Assembly (NCBI GenBank): GCA_050486105.1
Contig: JBJHCR010000319.1
Span: forward strand, 1 to 7,218
Length of the DNA: 7,218 bases
Reading direction: 5' to 3'
DNA from: JAEXNA01 sp050486105
GTDB lineage: Bacteria > Vulcanimicrobiota > Xenobia > Xenobiales > JADMJV01
This document shows positions 5,133 to 7,218 of this stretch, one piece after another. Both the position numbers and the translations under genes were made by a program. The notes below the pieces were generated by a model, which had not been told where the DNA came from, ran no database searches, and saw only the letters and a list, made by a program, of their open reading frames with translations. Within the stretch, counting starts at the first letter, position 1. Each line of letters begins with the position of its first letter.

Positions 5133-6761
5133 CTACTTAAGCACCATTTTGCGACGGGTCTTCTTGATCCATGTGCCGGCCTCCCGATACTCCGGGTCGC
5201 ACAGCAGGGCTTGTTCGAAGGCGCTCTCCGCCAACCCCCAATTGCGGCGATAATACCATCCTAGACCGATGTTGAAATGAGCTCTGGCATCGGGTCCATA
5301 TTGCTCTAGGGACATTTCGAATGCTTGCTGGGCCACCTCGTAAAGCTCCAAGCGATAGGCGACTCGTCCCACCTCAAAGGCGGCATCGGTGTCGTCGCCG
5401 ACAGGGAAAATTCTTTCCAGGACCAGAGGAAGAGAATTCCTCACCTCGGCCCGGGTCTCTTCTTCGAGAGTGTCGCTTTCAAGGCCATTCAAGATGTGAT
5501 CGGACAACTCGTAGAACACTTGGGGGTCGAAGCCTGACAGCCTGAGAATGTCCAAAGACAACCTCAAATTTGGATTGGTAACGAACTCGTCGATGCTCTC
5601 TTTAAGACGAAATCTGTCGATGGCATGAAACCGTTCCACCTCGTCCAGACGGTACTCGACTTCCCAAAGTTGATCTTGGAGATCAGCCGCTCCTCGAGAC
5701 CTTGGAAAGACTATGTGGGACAGGTCCAAGGTCCCATCACGACAACTGGAGTGACGAGCGTATCCCCCCAATTCCTTAGCGTACAATCCCAGAGCGTGGA
5801 CATTGGCGTTGAACGAAAAACCGCCCCCGTGGGGAACCAATTCCGGCTCTTCGAGTTCCTGGAACTGTTCCAAGTGGGTGAAGGACTTATCAGCCACCAG
5901 AAGCACGGCAGCGGACTTAGACCAAGTCCTGATCCGCTCGGCCAGACGAAGAGCGCAGGTGGGGAAAGGAATATGAGTCTCCTCTTTGAGTTGCTGATAG
6001 CTTTCGAGAATGTTCCGCCAATGGGCATTTCTGTAGATCAGGCCCTTGTTGGGGTAGGAAAATTGAATAGAGATGCGTTCTCCAAGGTCGGGAACGTCTC
6101 TCACCTCCCGACCCTCTTCGAGCCCATCGATGGCTACCTGCACATCGGCTCTTTGAGTCAAGCGCCCATTGATCCGAATGAGGTCGTAGGGGAGGGAGTC
6201 CAAAACATAGTTCGTGATCACGAACACCGGATTGGGGGAAGGTTTGGAATAGAGCTCATCAGTTAGGTCCGGCCAGACGCGTGGGGCTTTGTCGGTCTGG
6301 ACATCGAAACGACTCAAGACCAACTTGCCCTCCGACAGATACGATTGAAACTGCGGGTGAGCCGACAAGGTTGCCAGGCCCTTCTCGCCGAGTTCTGCCA
6401 AATGCAATCGAAATTCGAGTCCTTCGGGGGTTAGAGCTCGAGTCAGTTTTTCCAGCCGTTGGAGCGCCTGTAAGAGGAAGAAAGCATGCCGTCCCGTGCC
6501 TGGTCCTAGCTCCACCACCGTGATCGGAGACTCGAAGTCCAGAAGTCCAAGCCGCAGAAAATCTCTCAAGAAAGAGAGAATGGAGTCGATCCAACCCTGA
6601 GCCAGCAAGGGAGTGTTGGTAATGTGAAACGGGATCTCTCCATCGCTCCAAACCGAGGTCCCACCCTCCTGATAGAATTCTTTCATCCAAGTCCACAGGA
6701 CTGATAGTTCCAGAGGTTGCTCTCTCTCGACGATGAGCTTGGGTGGAGGTTCGCTGTTCAT
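5133..6761 (-). CDS. SAM-dependent methyltransferase-like protein with C-terminal TPR repeats
   Basis: The 542-residue product joins a class I methyltransferase-like domain to TPR repeats. ELGPGTG (84-90), after a beta strand ITVV, is the SAM-binding motif I, and NYVLDSLPYDLIRI (184-197) resembles the post-strand segment N[EY]xxDSLP of MidA-type (COG1565) methyltransferases. The N-terminus has FHITNTPLLAQGWIDSIL (45-62), comparable to the pre-motif helix of that group. GGGFSFNANVHALGLYAKELGG (312-333) is a conserved-looking later segment. Two TPR units lie at about 459-492 and 493-526 (FEVGRVAYRLELYEVAQQAFE, then FNIGLGWYYRRNWGLAESAFEQAL). No signal peptide is present, so it is probably cytoplasmic. 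The target is unknown; the TPRs suggest a protein partner. ATG 6759-6761 is the first start, with a weak ribosome binding site. It is the first gene of a minus-strand run toward fabH. The methyltransferase fold is likely, MidA membership tentative. Confidence 0.8.
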   Translation of the reverse strand: MNSEPPPKLIVEREQPLELSVLWTWMKEFYQEGGTSVWSDGEIPFHITNTPLLAQGWIDSILSFLRDFLRLGLLDFESPITVVELGPGTGRHAFFLLQALQRLEKLTRALTPEGLEFRLHLAELGEKGLATLSAHPQFQSYLSEGKLVLSRFDVQTDKAPRVWPDLTDELYSKPSPNPVFVITNYVLDSLPYDLIRINGRLTQRADVQVAIDGLEEGREVRDVPDLGERISIQFSYPNKGLIYRNAHWRNILESYQQLKEETHIPFPTCALRLAERIRTWSKSAAVLLVADKSFTHLEQFQELEEPELVPHGGGFSFNANVHALGLYAKELGGYARHSSCRDGTLDLSHIVFPRSRGAADLQDQLWEVEYRLDEVERFHAIDRFRLKESIDEFVTNPNLRLSLDILRLSGFDPQVFYELSDHILNGLESDTLEEETRAEVRNSLPLVLERIFPVGDDTDAAFEVGRVAYRLELYEVAQQAFEMSLEQYGPDARAHFNIGLGWYYRRNWGLAESAFEQALLCDPEYREAGTWIKKTRRKMVLK

Positions 6762-6885
6762 TTTTCTCGTTTCCAGAAGAACTAGGGTGTGCCGATTGGC
6801 CGACTTGAGAGAAGATCCTTTCAGACCGGGCAGTCAGCCAAGAAAACAACAGGGAGACCAGACCCACCAAACGAAACGCCGGGGG
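6762..6885. other. Divergent intergenic region before the right-edge frame
   Basis: These 124 bases separate the minus-strand methyltransferase start from the likely start of the plus-strand frame at the right edge. They should carry promoters for both. No clear -35/-10 pair, operator or repeat was found. Opposite-strand frames stay open through this stretch, but their amino acid make-up (Arg/Gln/Pro/Ser-rich) does not look coding. Confidence 0.4.
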
Positions 6886-7218
6886 GTGGAAGCGACTCTA
6901 TACCGCCCCGAAGCTCATTGGTCGAAGTGGTGTGAAGCCACCGCTACCTCGTCTCACATCGATCGTTTTTGTTCATCAGGTTTTTGGGGGCTGCCTCTCC
7001 TGCAGGCTTTTTACCCTGAAACCAAGCTCTGGGTCTTCGACTCTCCTGATGATTCGAGCTTGGCGCTCTTTGCCGAACACGAAGGCTTGCTGCTCCCAGC
7101 AGATTGCATGTGGAACCTCGGCTGCCCATTTCTTGGCGCCGATCCCGTGAACCTGGGCGAAAGGCTCCTAGAGGTCTTTCTCAAAGGTCGCACCAGCCTG
7201 CCCCGCACTGTCGTCATA
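6886..7218 (+). CDS. Partial uncharacterised protein running off the right edge
   Basis: A plus-strand frame without stops covers at least 155 codons to the window end. From GTG 6886 it reads VEATLYRPEAHWSKWCEATA and continues through GFWGLPLLQAFYPETKLWVF (about 33-52), a DSPDD turn, then EHEGLLLPADCMWNLGCPFLG and ends LPRTVVI, 111 residues in all. The mixed hydrophobic, aromatic and acidic composition is protein-like, unlike the Cys/Ser/Arg-rich products of the overlapping frames. There is no ATG near the start. GTG 6886 is a guess, preceded by a G-run with no spacing; GTG 6787 is the alternative but its first 33 residues look non-coding. It is divergent from the methyltransferase gene. I do not recognise the family; an acyltransferase-type fold is only a vague impression. 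Confidence 0.55.
   Translation, partial: MEATLYRPEAHWSKWCEATATSSHIDRFCSSGFWGLPLLQAFYPETKLWVFDSPDDSSLALFAEHEGLLLPADCMWNLGCPFLGADPVNLGERLLEVFLKGRTSLPRTVVI

Noticed and set aside
5625..6266. 213-codon plus-strand open frame
   Set aside because: It lies entirely opposite the methyltransferase-TPR gene, whose motifs are clear; the product shows no domain pattern.
6259..6870. 203-codon minus-strand frame overlapping the methyltransferase N-terminus, with a hydrophobic start
   Set aside because: It is a different frame from the motif-bearing methyltransferase and becomes Arg/Ser/Thr-rich and low in structure; no ribosome binding site supports it.
6932..7150. 72-codon ATG-initiated plus-strand frame
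   Set aside because: Its product is Cys/Ser-rich and shadow-like; the overlapping frame that runs off the edge has a more protein-like composition and is longer.

Overview
This 7.2 kb window has balanced base composition and is gene dense. It reads as chromosomal DNA from a Gram-negative, possibly deltaproteobacterial or Bdellovibrio-like bacterium. The pointers are a Rex repressor, a YbeD/DUF493 protein, FabH, a short histone-H1-like lysine-rich protein, good purine-rich ribosome binding sites, and frequent GTG/TTG starts. The lineage is an inference and could be wrong. I see no insertion sequence, phage gene, CRISPR array, rRNA or convincing tRNA.

Layout from left to right. Positions 1-144 hold no gene that I can support, only short hairpins. 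Rex (145-807) and a FolD-like gene (852-1760) lie on the minus strand as a probable two-gene operon, FolD-like first. The FolD-like protein keeps the outline of methylene-tetrahydrofolate dehydrogenase/cyclohydrolase but has lost its catalytic and nucleotide-binding signatures. Next, on the plus strand, is a 50-residue lysine/alanine-rich DNA-binding-type protein (1904-2056) with a strong ribosome binding site and a probable intrinsic terminator. A minus-strand radical SAM protein with a C-terminal cysteine cluster (2179-3261) follows. It is divergent from a plus-strand YbeD/DUF493 gene (3421-3681), and the gap between them carries three consecutive hairpins.

The right half is a minus-strand run: a methyltransferase-TPR protein (5133-6761), a 116-residue protein of unknown function (4672-5022), and FabH (3701-4675). 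The last two overlap by a GTGA and are probably translationally coupled. At the right edge, a divergent plus-strand frame (about 6886 to the end) runs off the window and has no ATG.

How the genes may work together: Rex senses NADH/NAD+ redox state, FabH starts fatty acid synthesis, and FolD normally handles one-carbon NADP(H) chemistry, so a redox/lipid metabolic theme is possible. There is a weak Rex-operator-like inverted repeat over the start of the fabH-coupled gene. The most unusual items are the apparently dead FolD homologue next to rex, the uncharacterised gene coupled to fabH, the orphan radical SAM protein, and the structured divergent intergenic region. No defence system or other clearly novel multi-gene system is visible.
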